Shown: positions 26,548-35,036, counted from the stretch's first letter. The stretch: DNA of 64,000 nucleotides from an uncultured Verrucomicrobiota bacterium (GCA_903939515.1 CAJAHH010000113.1:1-64000); one strand, 5' to 3'. The notes: a model not told the origin generated them from the sequence alone. Made by a program: numbers and translations.

Positions 26548-27570
26548 TCAGTTCTTGCGGGTGATGACGTCGAAGATACCGCCCTCGGCGAAGTGCTGCT
26601 TCTGGGCCTTGGCCCATCCACCGAAAACGGCCTCGATGGTGAAGAGCTCTACCTTGGGAAATTGCTCGGAAAATTCGGCGGCGATCTTGGCGTTGCGCGG
26701 GCGGTAGAAATGCTTGGCGGCCAAGCGCTGGCCCTCGTCGCTGTACAAGTGCTGCACGTAGGCTTGAGCCACCTCGGCCGTGCCCTTGCGTTGCACCACA
26801 CCATCCACCCAGGTCACCGGAGGCTCGGCCAAAATGCTCATAGACGGAATGACACGCTCCAATCCGGCGGCCGCCGACTCACGCTGTGCGAGCAGCGCTT
26901 CATTCTCCCAGGTGATCAGGACATCGCCCACCCCACGTTCGATGAACGTGACCGTGGAACCCCGGGCCCCGGAATCGAGCACCGGCACATTGGCGTAGAG
27001 CTTTTTCACAAAATCCACGGCCTTGGCCTCATCGCCCCCCGACTGCTTGAGGGCGTAGCCGTAGGCGGCCAGATAGTTCCACCGGGCACCGCCTCCGGTC
27101 TTCGGGTTGGCCGTAACAACTCCGACTCCGGGACGCACTAGATCGGACCAATCGCGGATGCCTTTGGGGTTTCCCTTGCGGACCAGGAACACGATGAGGC
27201 TCGTGTACGGGCTGCTGTTGTCCGGCAGGCGCTTCTGCCACTCCGGAGTCAAGAGCGCCGGTTTTTTGGCAATGGCGTCGATATCGTAAGACAAAGCCAG
27301 AGTCACCACATCGGCGCGCAATCCATCGATCACCGAGCGGGCCTGCTTACCGGATCCACCGTGCGATTGGGTCACCCGAACGCTGTCGCCGGTCTTAGCG
27401 TTCCAATGCTTGGAGAACGCTTCGTTGTACTCGGCGTAGAACTCCCGAGTGGGGTCGTAGCTGACATTGAGGAGTTGGATGTCCTTGGCCAGCGCAGCCA
27501 CTCCGAAGAGCGCTCCCAAAGCCAACGTCGCGAACAATCTCACGGTTTTCATTCCCTTGCTTCGATTCAC
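26548..27570 (-). CDS. sbp: Sulfate ABC transporter periplasmic binding protein
   Basis: A 340-residue Sbp/CysP-type protein. It has a signal peptide ([22 protein letters not shown] after six residues) and a mature start [15 protein letters not shown] typical of sulfate/thiosulfate binding proteins. The signatures [44 protein letters not shown] and [12 protein letters not shown] are those of the family. The GTG at 27570 overlaps the DUF2292 stop (GTGA), with AAAGG upstream; an ATG at 27552 is the alternative. No CysT, CysW or CysA genes follow. Instead come an M14-type enzyme and an anion porin, so the permease must be elsewhere or this protein serves a different machine. Confidence 0.95.
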   Translation of the reverse strand: MNRSKGMKTVRLFATLALGALFGVAALAKDIQLLNVSYDPTREFYAEYNEAFSKHWNAKTGDSVRVTQSHGGSGKQARSVIDGLRADVVTLALSYDIDAIAKKPALLTPEWQKRLPDNSSPYTSLIVFLVRKGNPKGIRDWSDLVRPGVGVVTANPKTGGGARWNYLAAYGYALKQSGGDEAKAVDFVKKLYANVPVLDSGARGSTVTFIERGVGDVLITWENEALLAQRESAAAGLERVIPSMSILAEPPVTWVDGVVQRKGTAEVAQAYVQHLYSDEGQRLAAKHFYRPRNAKIAAEFSEQFPKVELFTIEAVFGGWAKAQKQHFAEGGIFDVITRKN

Positions 27571-27788
27571 AGCACGCCTTTCCCACCCTTGGAGCCCCCG
27601 AGGCGAACCTTCTCGGTGCGCTCCATCTGGACAACCCGTCCCTCATGGACCACCAACTGGATGACCCCGAACCGCAGCGAAGCCACCCAAGGCGCCAAGG
27701 CTTCCAGCCACTCGGCTTGTTCCTCGACGGCGATCCGGTCCACCCGATCCACAGACTCTGGGCTCTCTGTATTTCGATGCGCGCTCAT
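27567..27788 (-). CDS. DUF2292 (YezD-like) small protein
   Basis: A 73-residue cytoplasmic protein. The segment [38 protein letters not shown] is the DUF2292/YezD signature (a small strand-rich fold with the [11 protein letters not shown] and ERTEKVRL motifs). Family members are small and often lie at the head of sulfur-assimilation operons in many bacteria; their biochemical role is not known to me. It is the first gene of the long minus-strand run and overlaps the sulfate-binding protein gene by 4 bp. With sbp it gives a second, independent pointer to sulfur limitation as the signal for this operon. Confidence 0.88.
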   Translation of the reverse strand: MSAHRNTESPESVDRVDRIAVEEQAEWLEALAPWVASLRFGVIQLVVHEGRVVQMERTEKVRLGGSKGGKGVL

Positions 27789-27806
27789 GACGGAGTGACG
27801 ATTACG

Positions 27807-27944
27807 GTAAACCCCACCTAAGTCAACTGTGTTGGTGTAGTTTTAAATTTTAACTTCGGATGGGTCGCCGTAAACCCCGTTTTTATTGAGTTTATTGACT
27901 CGATAATACTCTACTATTTTGATCGTGTATTATTCGTTGGTCAA
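27807..27944 (-). promoter_or_regulatory. Putative promoter and operator region of the DUF2292-sbp operon
   Basis: Read on the minus strand, TTGACC (27939-27944) is 17 bp from CAAAAT (27916-27921). A second candidate, TTTACG-N16-TAAAAT, lies downstream of it. The 9-mer GGGGTTTAC occurs twice (27870-27878 and 27807-27815), 63 bp apart or about six helical turns, with the first copy overlapping the second -35. A GAGT-TTATTG-ACTC dyad and a TTTATTGA direct repeat lie at 27880-27903. The spacing suggests cooperative binding by one regulator, but none is encoded nearby. Confidence 0.4.
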
Positions 27945-27950
27945 GATTCC

Positions 27951-28014
27951 CCTGAAGAGCCTGTCCCCTGAAGAGCCTGTCCCCTGAAGAGCCTGTCCCC
28001 TGAAGAGCCTGTCC
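27951..28014. repeat. Tandem repeat, 16-bp unit, four copies
   Basis: The unit CCTGAAGAGCCTGTCC is repeated four times without mismatch at 27951, 27967, 27983 and 27999. It lies in the intergenic region and has no spacers, so it is not a CRISPR array. Perfect identity suggests recent slippage expansion. Confidence 0.95.
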
Positions 28015-28220
28015 CTCCCGAGGAGCGCCGGGATAGGGAACGATTTCCGAGCAGTCTGTGCCCGCGGACGTGGCGCTTTCGGAGAAATCGCCCTACCTCG
28101 GAGGTGCTTGGGTGAGGTTGGGGTTTTCGGCCACCCGGATGCAGTCCGAGTTACCCTTCCGAGGAGCCTGTCTGGGTCTGAGGAAAAATTATCGGCAAAC
28201 TTGATTACGATGGGCCTCAC

Positions 28221-28235
28221 GGCACGGTGCTTGCA
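28221..28235 (+). promoter_or_regulatory. Sigma-54-like -24/-12 motif
   Basis: GGCACGGTGCTTGCA has GG and GC separated by exactly ten bases and matches the consensus TGGCACG-N4-TTGC closely. Transcription would start near 28246, only about four bases before the ATG at 28250, which leaves no ribosome binding site. Chance or a different start codon is therefore possible. Confidence 0.3.
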
Positions 28236-28249
28236 TGGTCCTGAGCATC

Positions 28250-31200
28250 ATGAAGCGCCGCCTTGTCGTCCGACTGCTGACCGGAATTGGACTGGGAATG
28301 CTGCTCTTGCTACTGCTGGCCCCTTGGGGAAAACCACCCTCAGAGGCACCACTGACACTCTCTACCAACACAACTGCCGCCAGGGTCCCTACAGCCCCCT
28401 ACCCCGCCTCCCAGGTTTTTCCTGCCCGCACCTCGGCGCAGCAGCAACTGGCTCCGCCACGGCCTGCCACCACGAGAGTCCCTTCCTCCCGCGCCCGCCG
28501 CTGGTCAGAACCAGTGCCGGAGCCTGCCTTCGCCGAGTTCTCGGGCTGGACCCGCCGCTACCTAAGCCAACCTTCGCCTGCGGCCCGCACGGCACTGGAA
28601 GTCGAAGGCCAGGAACTGGCACGCCTGCGCCGTCAGGATATGGCCGAGTTAATCCCCGCTGATCCTCAGCGCGCCTTGGAATTGGCCATCCCACGCGGGA
28701 TTCGCGACCAACTCCCCGGGTCTATCCAGTCTCTCTTGGAAGAGTCGGTGGATGGCCGTGGGGATTTCGGGGTGCTAGCTGGCATTCCCGCGGCAGACCA
28801 CACCGGCCCCTTTGAGTCGGTCTATCGAACCGTCTCGGTCGGCGACCGCGCTTGGCGGGCCTACACCTACGGACCCGCCCTGCTCCGCCCGACGCTGACC
28901 GACGTCCCACTGCATGGCGTTGCCTTGGACGGTCTCTTCGCACTCGATCCCAACGCCGTCCGGATTCTCGATGCCGACGAGGTCGCTCGAATGGCCACGC
29001 CCGCGAAGGACGCACTGTGCGCCGTATCCAACCAACCCGTGACCACCTTTGCCGAAGAAGTACCCGTGGAAGCCGGCGGACACACCGCCTGGTTGTGCAG
29101 CGCAGCCCATACCGAGAACTACAACGAGCAACTCATCCTGGCCTCGGTAGACAAAGGCAATGGCACCGATGCCGATGGCGTCTTCCGCCAAAAATCGGCT
29201 TACACCGAGGGCCTCAAGCGCTTGCTCATCCTGCGCGTCGATTTCAGTGATCTGGCTGGCGCGCCCCTCAGCGATGCCACCGGCACCAACATGCTCAACG
29301 GGATCGCGGCCTTCTATCTGGAACAAAGCTTCGGCAAGACGACCTTCCGCGCCCTCGGAGCCGGCAGCGTCATGACCACCACCTTGCGCATGCCCAAAAC
29401 AGCAGCCGTGTACGGCGCCTCAGACCCGTCGATCTTGCGAACCGACGCCCGCAATGCCGCCCGCACCGCCGGCGTCAATTTGGCGCTGTTCGACTTCGAC
29501 CTCATTTGTGTCGGCGCCGTTCCCGGCTTCAACTGGGCCGGACTGGGCTATGTTGGCGCTCCCGGTTCGTGGATCCGCGCCTCCTTCGACGCGACGGGCG
29601 GCGTGTCCTCCCATGAGCTGGGCCACAACTTCGGACTCAACCACGCCAACGCGTGGGACACCGGCGGCCAGAGCATTCTCGGGGCCGGCAGCAATGTGGA
29701 ATACGGAGACAGCTTCGACACCATGGGCAATGCCAGCGCCGGCAAGCGGCACTTCAACACCCGATACAAGAACTACCTCAATTGGCTGCCCACGACTCAG
29801 GTAAAGATCGTGACCGCCTCGGGCAACTACCGGCTCTTCGCGCACGATGCCACCAACGCGGCGACCCCGCGGGCGGTGCGCATCGCGCGCAATGCGCAAA
29901 CCAACTACTGGCTAGAGTTCCGCCAGAAGTTCACCGACCGGCCCGCCCTGATGGACGGCGTTGGACTGCGCTGGGCCCGCACCGGCAACCAGCAATCGCT
30001 CCTGCTCGACGTCACGCCCGGCTCTGCCGACGGCAAGAACGACTCGGCGCTGCTCATTGGCCGAACCTTTTCCGACCGGGTGGCCGGCATCCATATCACG
30101 CCGTTGGCCAAAGGCGGAACCATCCCAGAATCGCTCGACCTGCAGGTGAATCTGGGCAAGTTCACCAACAATCAACTCCCGAGTGTTACCCTCACGGCCA
30201 GTGCCACCGCCGCCTTCGCGGGAGCCCCCATCATCTTCACGGCCGATGCCACCGATCCTGACGGCGACACGCTGGCCTATTCTTGGGACTTCGGAGACAA
30301 CGCAATCGTCGCCGCCAACACCAACGTGGTTAGCCGGACTTGGTCCATCGCCCGCGAATATTGGGTTCGCTGCACGGTCAGCGACATGAAGGGCGGCGAA
30401 GGCAGCGCCGCGGTGCTGGTGCGCATCGGCAACCCTTCCACTTATCGCATAGCCGGACGTGTGCTGCAGGGTGGCAAGCCCGTGCCCGGCGTCCGAGTCG
30501 AGGTTTCCAACACCCAGCAGACGTATACGACCAGCGACGGGGCCTACACCCTGACCGGATTGGCCCGTGGGCCACACACCGTGAAGGCCATCAGCGAGGG
30601 CTACCTCTTCACGCCGACTGGGTTTTCCAACCCGCTGACGCTCACCGGCCATGCGGACGGAATCAATCTCGAAGCCTCCGCACCCGGCGACCTCGCCCAG
30701 GTTTCGCTGGTGCCCCTGGGGGCACAGTGGCGGTACTACGACAGCGGTAATCTGGCGGGCACAATTTGGCGCTCCAATGGCTTTGTTGATAGCACCTGGA
30801 ACAGCGGAGCAGCGCCCCTGGGCTATGGCGACGACAACATCGTCACCACCGTGAAGTACGGCCCCTCAACGACGGCTCGATACATCACCACCTGGTTTCG
30901 GCACAGTTTCACGGTGGACGACCCCGCGCGATTCCTGTCCGTGACGCTGGGGCTCATCCGCGATGACGGTGCGGCCGTGTACTTGAACGGGATCGAGATT
31001 TTCCGAAGCAACCTCCCCTCCGGCACCCTGAGTACCATTACCCGGGCCAGCGCCAGCGTCGGTGGCACTGATGAAACCACTCTTTATGAGGCTACGGTTG
31101 ATCCTAAGGGGTTCCGTACGGGCCCCAATGTGCTCGCCGTCGAGGTTCATCAGTTTGCTCCCGACAGTTCCGACATCCGCTTTGCTCTGCAACTCAGCGG

Positions 31201-31432
31201 GTTGCTACGACCCTCCTCTGCGGTGGCCCCGCGACTGGAGGTCGCGCCGGGTTCTGAACAAATCCAACTCAGCTGGCCCGTGACGGCCGTCGGCTTCGAG
31301 TTGCAAGAAACCAAGTCCCTCGAGACTCCTTGGTTTTTCTCCGATGAAACAACCCGCGCCGAGGCCGGCAAAAACATTGCGTCGCCTCAGTTGACCGAAA
31401 ACCTGCGGTTTTTCCGCCTAGGCAAACCTTGA
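28250..31432 (+). CDS. Secreted multidomain metalloprotease (HExxHxxGxxH) with PKD and regulatory-like domains
   Basis: About 1060 residues. It starts with MKRRLVVRLLTGIGLGMLLLLLL, a signal peptide or anchor that favours the ATG at 28250. The protease domain has an extended zinc motif, H455-E-L-G-H459-N-F-G-L-N-H465, of the metzincin type, as in gametolysin (M11) and reprolysin relatives. Downstream are a PKD domain (about 650-725, with DPDGDTLAYSWDFGD), a carboxypeptidase-regulatory-like domain (about 732-806, YRIAGRVLQGGKPVPGVRV) and a beta-sandwich resembling galactose-binding domains (about 820-985). The C-terminal 70 residues (LEVAPGSEQIQLSW to FFRLGKP) match the module shared by other secreted proteins here. 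It is probably an extracellular protease acting on glycoprotein or matrix; the substrate is unknown. Confidence 0.88.
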   Translation: MKRRLVVRLLTGIGLGMLLLLLLAPWGKPPSEAPLTLSTNTTAARVPTAPYPASQVFPARTSAQQQLAPPRPATTRVPSSRARRWSEPVPEPAFAEFSGWTRRYLSQPSPAARTALEVEGQELARLRRQDMAELIPADPQRALELAIPRGIRDQLPGSIQSLLEESVDGRGDFGVLAGIPAADHTGPFESVYRTVSVGDRAWRAYTYGPALLRPTLTDVPLHGVALDGLFALDPNAVRILDADEVARMATPAKDALCAVSNQPVTTFAEEVPVEAGGHTAWLCSAAHTENYNEQLILASVDKGNGTDADGVFRQKSAYTEGLKRLLILRVDFSDLAGAPLSDATGTNMLNGIAAFYLEQSFGKTTFRALGAGSVMTTTLRMPKTAAVYGASDPSILRTDARNAARTAGVNLALFDFDLICVGAVPGFNWAGLGYVGAPGSWIRASFDATGGVSSHELGHNFGLNHANAWDTGGQSILGAGSNVEYGDSFDTMGNASAGKRHFNTRYKNYLNWLPTTQVKIVTASGNYRLFAHDATNAATPRAVRIARNAQTNYWLEFRQKFTDRPALMDGVGLRWARTGNQQSLLLDVTPGSADGKNDSALLIGRTFSDRVAGIHITPLAKGGTIPESLDLQVNLGKFTNNQLPSVTLTASATAAFAGAPIIFTADATDPDGDTLAYSWDFGDNAIVAANTNVVSRTWSIAREYWVRCTVSDMKGGEGSAAVLVRIGNPSTYRIAGRVLQGGKPVPGVRVEVSNTQQTYTTSDGAYTLTGLARGPHTVKAISEGYLFTPTGFSNPLTLTGHADGINLEASAPGDLAQVSLVPLGAQWRYYDSGNLAGTIWRSNGFVDSTWNSGAAPLGYGDDNIVTTVKYGPSTTARYITTWFRHSFTVDDPARFLSVTLGLIRDDGAAVYLNGIEIFRSNLPSGTLSTITRASASVGGTDETTLYEATVDPKGFRTGPNVLAVEVHQFAPDSSDIRFALQLSGLLRPSSAVAPRLEVAPGSEQIQLSWPVTAVGFELQETKSLETPWFFSDETTRAEAGKNIASPQLTENLRFFRLGKP

Positions 31433-31463
31433 ACATCGGCTCCGAGATTTACACAGGCTTAAC

Positions 31464-31491
31464 AAATCCGCCCCGCAGACTCATCGGATTT
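31464..31491 (+). terminator. Stem-loop after the metalloprotease gene
   Basis: AAATCCG pairs with CGGATTT around a 14-nt loop, 32 bp after the stop, and the 3' arm runs into a short T-stretch. It is a weak intrinsic terminator candidate before the YHYH gene. Confidence 0.4.
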
Positions 31492-31541
31492 TAACACTTC
31501 TAGGATCGAATGAAGCCGTCTCGACTCGCCGAATAGATCCC

Positions 31542-33317
31542 ATGAAAAACCCGAACCTCCTTCTCGCTGCACTGAGCCTGGCTTCCCTGCCACTCATTGC
31601 AGACCCCCGAATCGATTCTTGGATCACCCACCGTTCTGGACGCTACGCCCGAGTTTACCTCAACGACGCTGCGCTCCAGTCGGGTGCCTCCGTCACTACC
31701 TGGAGCAACGGATCCCAGACCCAGTCCCAACCCGCCTACGCCGGCCTTCAGGAACTGGCATCGGACACCGACTGGGTGTACGTCCGCACCACCGGGCTGG
31801 CCTTGCACCCCATGGGGCCTTGGCTCAATGGCACCTTCCCCAATTTGCCCACGAACAGGAAGACCCTCTACCGGATCCCGCGCAACCCCACCGTGCCCAC
31901 GACCCAGACCTTGACCGGCCTCGGAGTGATCGGCTGCTTCGTCGACGGCGTGGCCATGTTCGACTCCCGCGACGGCTTCGTCTGGACCGGCGCAGCCGAA
32001 GCGGGCATGGGCAACGGCTACTGGAACCGGGAAGCCTATGTGAATGAAGGGTCCACCTTCGATCCGGGTTACGCCCACCAGGAGGGCAGCGGCACCCATC
32101 ACTACCACGCCAACCCCGTGGCCCTGCGCTACCTGCTGGGCGACCATGTCGATTTCGATGAGACCACCCGGAAGTACCGCGAATCCACCGCACCCGTGAC
32201 CCGGCACTCGCCCATCCTCGGCTGGGTGCGCGACGGATTTCCGGTGTACGGCCCCTACGCCTTCTCCGAGGCGACCAACGCCGCCAGCGCCCTCCGGCGC
32301 ATGACTTCCGGATTCCAACTCCGCAACGGCCAACGCGGCGCCGACAACCTCTCGACGGGCGGCCGCTCCACCATTCCGGCCTGGGCCCAACGAACCTATG
32401 GCGTCGGGGCCAATCAGAGCGGCCCGGCCGTCTCCACCCAGTACCCGCTGGGTCGGTACATGGAAGACAACGCCTTCCTCGGAGACCTCACCCAGCCGAC
32501 CACCGGGCAGAAGTTCGTGATGGGCGTCGACTACGACCTCGATGAAAACAACGGCCGCTGGTGCGTGACGCCGGAGTACCCTGAGGGCACCTACGCCTAC
32601 TTCGTGGCCATGGCCGCCGACGGGACTCCCGTGTACCCCTACAACATCGGCCGATCGTACCACGGCAACCCGACGGGCTCCGCCGTCACCGAGATCAGCG
32701 CCGGCGCGACGACTCACTTCTCAGGCGGCACGAATGCGGCGGTGGTCGTCCAGGCTTCGTTGGCGGCGGCGAGCGAAGTCACCCTGGTTTGGAACGCATT
32801 GGAAGGCGGGACCTATTCGGTGGAGCGGTCTACCGATCTCAAGACCTGGACCAACGCCCAGACCAACATCGCTGCCGTGAAAGACCAGGGCACCTTGCGC
32901 ACGGCGACGCCGGGCGATGCGGGCTTCTTCCGGGTCCGAAACACGGCCCTGGCCGCCTTCGATCCCGCGACTGGCACGGCCACAGGCGGTGGCGGTGGCG
33001 GTGGCGGTGGCGGAATTCCTCCCGGCGGGCCCACGCTGACATCAGTGTCACCGAACACCGGCGCGCGAGGCTCCTCGGTGTCTCTGACGATGATCTTGGG
33101 AGGCATGACCCCGCCCCTGACCCTGGCACCGACCTCGGCCCTGCTGGGCACCCTTAGTGGCAGCAACGTGCAGCGCAATGGCAACACCGTGACTGCCACC
33201 TTCACCATCCCGGCCGCCGCCCCCAGCGGCCCGCAAACCGTCAGCGTCACCTTCCCGGGCCCTCCCGGCCAAGGCACGGTGACCTTCTCCCTGGCCAACG
33301 CTTTCAGGATTCCTTGA
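31542..33317 (+). CDS. Secreted YHYH-domain protein
   Basis: A 591-residue exported protein with signal peptide MKNPNLLLAALSLASLPLIA. Residues about 30-390 form the YHYH domain, named after its His/Tyr cluster, here HHYH at 186-189 in GSGTHHYHANPVALRYLLGD; GWVRDGFPVYGPYA is a second family signature. The family has no established reaction. Next comes a copy of the beta module (about 400-470, YSVERSTDLKTWTN ... FFRVRN), here internal rather than C-terminal. A run of ten glycines follows (encoded near 32990-33013), then a final IPT/TIG-like beta domain (about 495-591). It is separated from the upstream protease gene by a weak terminator and probably has its own promoter. Confidence 0.85.
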   Translation: MKNPNLLLAALSLASLPLIADPRIDSWITHRSGRYARVYLNDAALQSGASVTTWSNGSQTQSQPAYAGLQELASDTDWVYVRTTGLALHPMGPWLNGTFPNLPTNRKTLYRIPRNPTVPTTQTLTGLGVIGCFVDGVAMFDSRDGFVWTGAAEAGMGNGYWNREAYVNEGSTFDPGYAHQEGSGTHHYHANPVALRYLLGDHVDFDETTRKYRESTAPVTRHSPILGWVRDGFPVYGPYAFSEATNAASALRRMTSGFQLRNGQRGADNLSTGGRSTIPAWAQRTYGVGANQSGPAVSTQYPLGRYMEDNAFLGDLTQPTTGQKFVMGVDYDLDENNGRWCVTPEYPEGTYAYFVAMAADGTPVYPYNIGRSYHGNPTGSAVTEISAGATTHFSGGTNAAVVVQASLAAASEVTLVWNALEGGTYSVERSTDLKTWTNAQTNIAAVKDQGTLRTATPGDAGFFRVRNTALAAFDPATGTATGGGGGGGGGGIPPGGPTLTSVSPNTGARGSSVSLTMILGGMTPPLTLAPTSALLGTLSGSNVQRNGNTVTATFTIPAAAPSGPQTVSVTFPGPPGQGTVTFSLANAFRIP

Positions 33318-33349
33318 AGTCCGCCTGAATCGCCCAACGTCCCCAAGTG

Positions 33350-33386
33350 CTCCCCCTCCCGAGGTCCTCCGGCTTTGAAGGGGGAG
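33350..33386 (+). terminator. Hairpin between the convergent YHYH and gluQ genes
   Basis: CTCCCCCT at 33350-33357 is perfectly complementary to AGGGGGAG at 33379-33386. ATTTCATTT follows on the plus strand. It is a good terminator candidate for the YHYH gene and may also serve gluQ from the other side. Confidence 0.55.
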
Positions 33387-33389
33387 ATT

Positions 33390-34247
33390 TCATTTCCAGG
33401 ATTCCCGCAACTCCGCAGGGCTGCGGCCTTGGTCTCGCAGCGCGCGAAGGCTCAGAGCGGCGTGCCTCTTGGCCAGGCGGACCCCCTGTTCATCGGTCAT
33501 GAGCGGGCAGTGAAAAAAGTCGGGTACAGTCCAGCCGAGGGCCCGGTACAAGAGGAGTTGACGCGCGGTGCTGACGAGCAAATCGGCTCCGCGCACCACT
33601 TCGGTGATGCCCATGGCGTGGTCATCGGTCACACAGGCCAATTGGTAGCTGGGCACGCCGTCGGGTCGCAGGACCACGAAGTCTCCGAAGTCGCGACCGG
33701 CCACCCAAGATTGCGGCCCTTGCCCGCCATCGATCCAACTCAAGACCTGTCCCTCAGGCACCCCCTCAGGCACCCGGAATCGCCACGACACCGGACGCCC
33801 CGGAGTGATCTCCGTCGCCGACCGATGCCGGCACGTGCCCGGGTAAATAGGTTCGTCATCCGCCGCATGGGGGGCCGCGACGGCCGACTGGATGTCTTTG
33901 CGAGAACAGGTGCACGGAAACAGCCACCCGGTGGACCGAAGCACCTCAAAGATGGATTGGTATTCGCTCCGTCGCTCCGACTGGGAATACGGGGCCTGCG
34001 GGCCGCCACAATCGGGCCCCTCTTGCCACTGGATCCCGAACCACCGCAAGTCCTCCAGAAAAGCCGTCACGAATTCCGGTCGAACCCGGTCCCGGTCCAG
34101 GTCTTCGTTGCGAAGGATTAGAGTTCCGCCCCGGGCCTTGGCCCGCTCATGAGCCACCCAGAAGGTCCGCGCATGGCCCAAATGCAATTGCCCCGTGGGT
34201 GATGGAGCGATTCTTCCGCGGTAGGCTGGATTCACAGAGGCCCCCAT
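33390..34247 (-). CDS. gluQ: Glutamyl-Q tRNA(Asp) synthetase
   Basis: A 285-residue GluRS paralogue that lacks the anticodon-binding domain and attaches glutamate to queuosine in tRNA-Asp. It has the HIGH-type motif H22-L-G-H25 within GRIAPSPTGQLHLGHA, and a degenerate KMSKS loop in RLAKRHAALSL (about 257-267). The Cys pair in FPCTCSRKDI with Y and C in IYPGTCRHR is the GluQ zinc site. Length and motifs fit YadB. It is 19 bp downstream of a nickel/cobalt-type transporter gene on the same strand, so the two may be cotranscribed. Confidence 0.95.
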   Translation of the reverse strand: MGASVNPAYRGRIAPSPTGQLHLGHARTFWVAHERAKARGGTLILRNEDLDRDRVRPEFVTAFLEDLRWFGIQWQEGPDCGGPQAPYSQSERRSEYQSIFEVLRSTGWLFPCTCSRKDIQSAVAAPHAADDEPIYPGTCRHRSATEITPGRPVSWRFRVPEGVPEGQVLSWIDGGQGPQSWVAGRDFGDFVVLRPDGVPSYQLACVTDDHAMGITEVVRGADLLVSTARQLLLYRALGWTVPDFFHCPLMTDEQGVRLAKRHAALSLRALRDQGRSPAELRESWK

Positions 34248-34266
34248 CGATGTATCTCGTGTTGTC

Positions 34267-34995
34267 TCAGGCCCCGGCAGTCACCAACCACCAACCCCCG
34301 ACGGCAAAGGCCACCGCCGAACACGCCCACAGCAAACCGCGATACCAGTGACGGGTGTGGAGCGCCCACCGACCGGCCACCTCGCCGAGCAGCGCCGAGA
34401 ACCCCGCCATGGCCAACACCGTGCCGAGGCCGAACGCCGCCAAATAAGCCACCGCCTGCCCCGCATGAGCGAACCCCAGCGAGGGCAGCACTCCGAGAAA
34501 ATGGGAACTGCCGGCCAATCCGTGCAAAATACCGATCCCGACGGCCGCATGCCCGTGGCCATGCTCCGGAGACGAAGCCGCCTCTGAAACTGGGTGCGCG
34601 TGACTCGGCCCATGAAAATGCACATGCCCGTGTTTGCTTCCGTCATGAGCGTGCTCGTGAGCATGCACCTCAACGCGGAGCGCCTGGCGCACCGTCCAAA
34701 TCCCCATCGCGATGAGCAGCACTCCGACCAATCGTTCACTCACCGACGAGACCTGCCCGATGGGCAGTACCGATTTAAAGAGAATGGCCAGCACGCCAAT
34801 GAGCAGCACGCCCGCCGAATGCCCCAAGCCCCAGCGAATACCCGAGATCCAGGCTCGCCGATGACTGCGGACCGCCAGAGGCGCCACCGCCGCCAGATGG
34901 TCTGGCCCCGCCAAGACATGGAGGAACCCAGCCACCAACCCAGAGAGCACCGCCAACATGGTTGCAAGGCTACGGATTCGACCGCCCACCGCCAT
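34267..34995 (-). CDS. Nickel/cobalt-type transporter (UreH/RcnA-like) with His-rich loop
   Basis: A 242-residue inner-membrane protein with about six hydrophobic segments. The first contains FLHVLAGPDHLAAVAPL, close to the H-x5-DH metal-recognition motif (H26, D32, H33) of nickel/cobalt permeases and UreH-like proteins. A cytoplasmic or periplasmic loop at about 111-149 is strikingly His-rich (HAHEHAHDGSKHGHVHFHG and HGHGHA), as in RcnA exporters and HupE/UreJ relatives. Two glycine-rich segments (LGHSAGVLLIGVLA and GILHGLAGSSHFLGVL) fit the fold. Direction of transport and metal are uncertain. The ATG at 34995 has a G-rich ribosome binding site 7-8 bp upstream. Confidence 0.8.
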   Translation of the reverse strand: MAVGGRIRSLATMLAVLSGLVAGFLHVLAGPDHLAAVAPLAVRSHRRAWISGIRWGLGHSAGVLLIGVLAILFKSVLPIGQVSSVSERLVGVLLIAMGIWTVRQALRVEVHAHEHAHDGSKHGHVHFHGPSHAHPVSEAASSPEHGHGHAAVGIGILHGLAGSSHFLGVLPSLGFAHAGQAVAYLAAFGLGTVLAMAGFSALLGEVAGRWALHTRHWYRGLLWACSAVAFAVGGWWLVTAGA

Positions 34996-35024
34996 GCAAA
35001 TCCCCCCCCGGGCCGAATCGAACT

Positions 35025-35036
35025 GTGGGATCCCAC
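35025..35036. promoter_or_regulatory. Perfect 12-bp palindrome upstream of the metal transporter
   Basis: GTGGGATCCCAC is a perfect dyad 30 bp before the start codon of the His-rich transporter, next to a T-tract. It could be an operator for a metal-responsive repressor, but a BamHI-type core and GC bias make chance possible. Confidence 0.25.

Larger units (their letters stand above)
27789..28249. other. 461-bp divergent intergenic region
   Basis: This gap separates the minus-strand anion operon from the plus-strand protease gene. The left third is AT-rich and holds the promoter candidates and GGGGTTTAC repeats. A 16-bp tandem repeat sits at 27951-28014. The right part (28015-28220) shows no gene, and a sigma-54-like motif lies just before the protease start. 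Confidence 0.6.

Noticed and set aside
27951-28014. Possible CRISPR array at the 16-bp repeats
   Set aside because: Repeats are contiguous without spacers and too short; it is a simple tandem repeat.
31500-32717. Minus-strand frame of 405 codons opposite the YHYH gene
   Set aside because: Gly/Val/His-rich shadow frame with no recognisable motif, opposite a clear secreted-protein gene.
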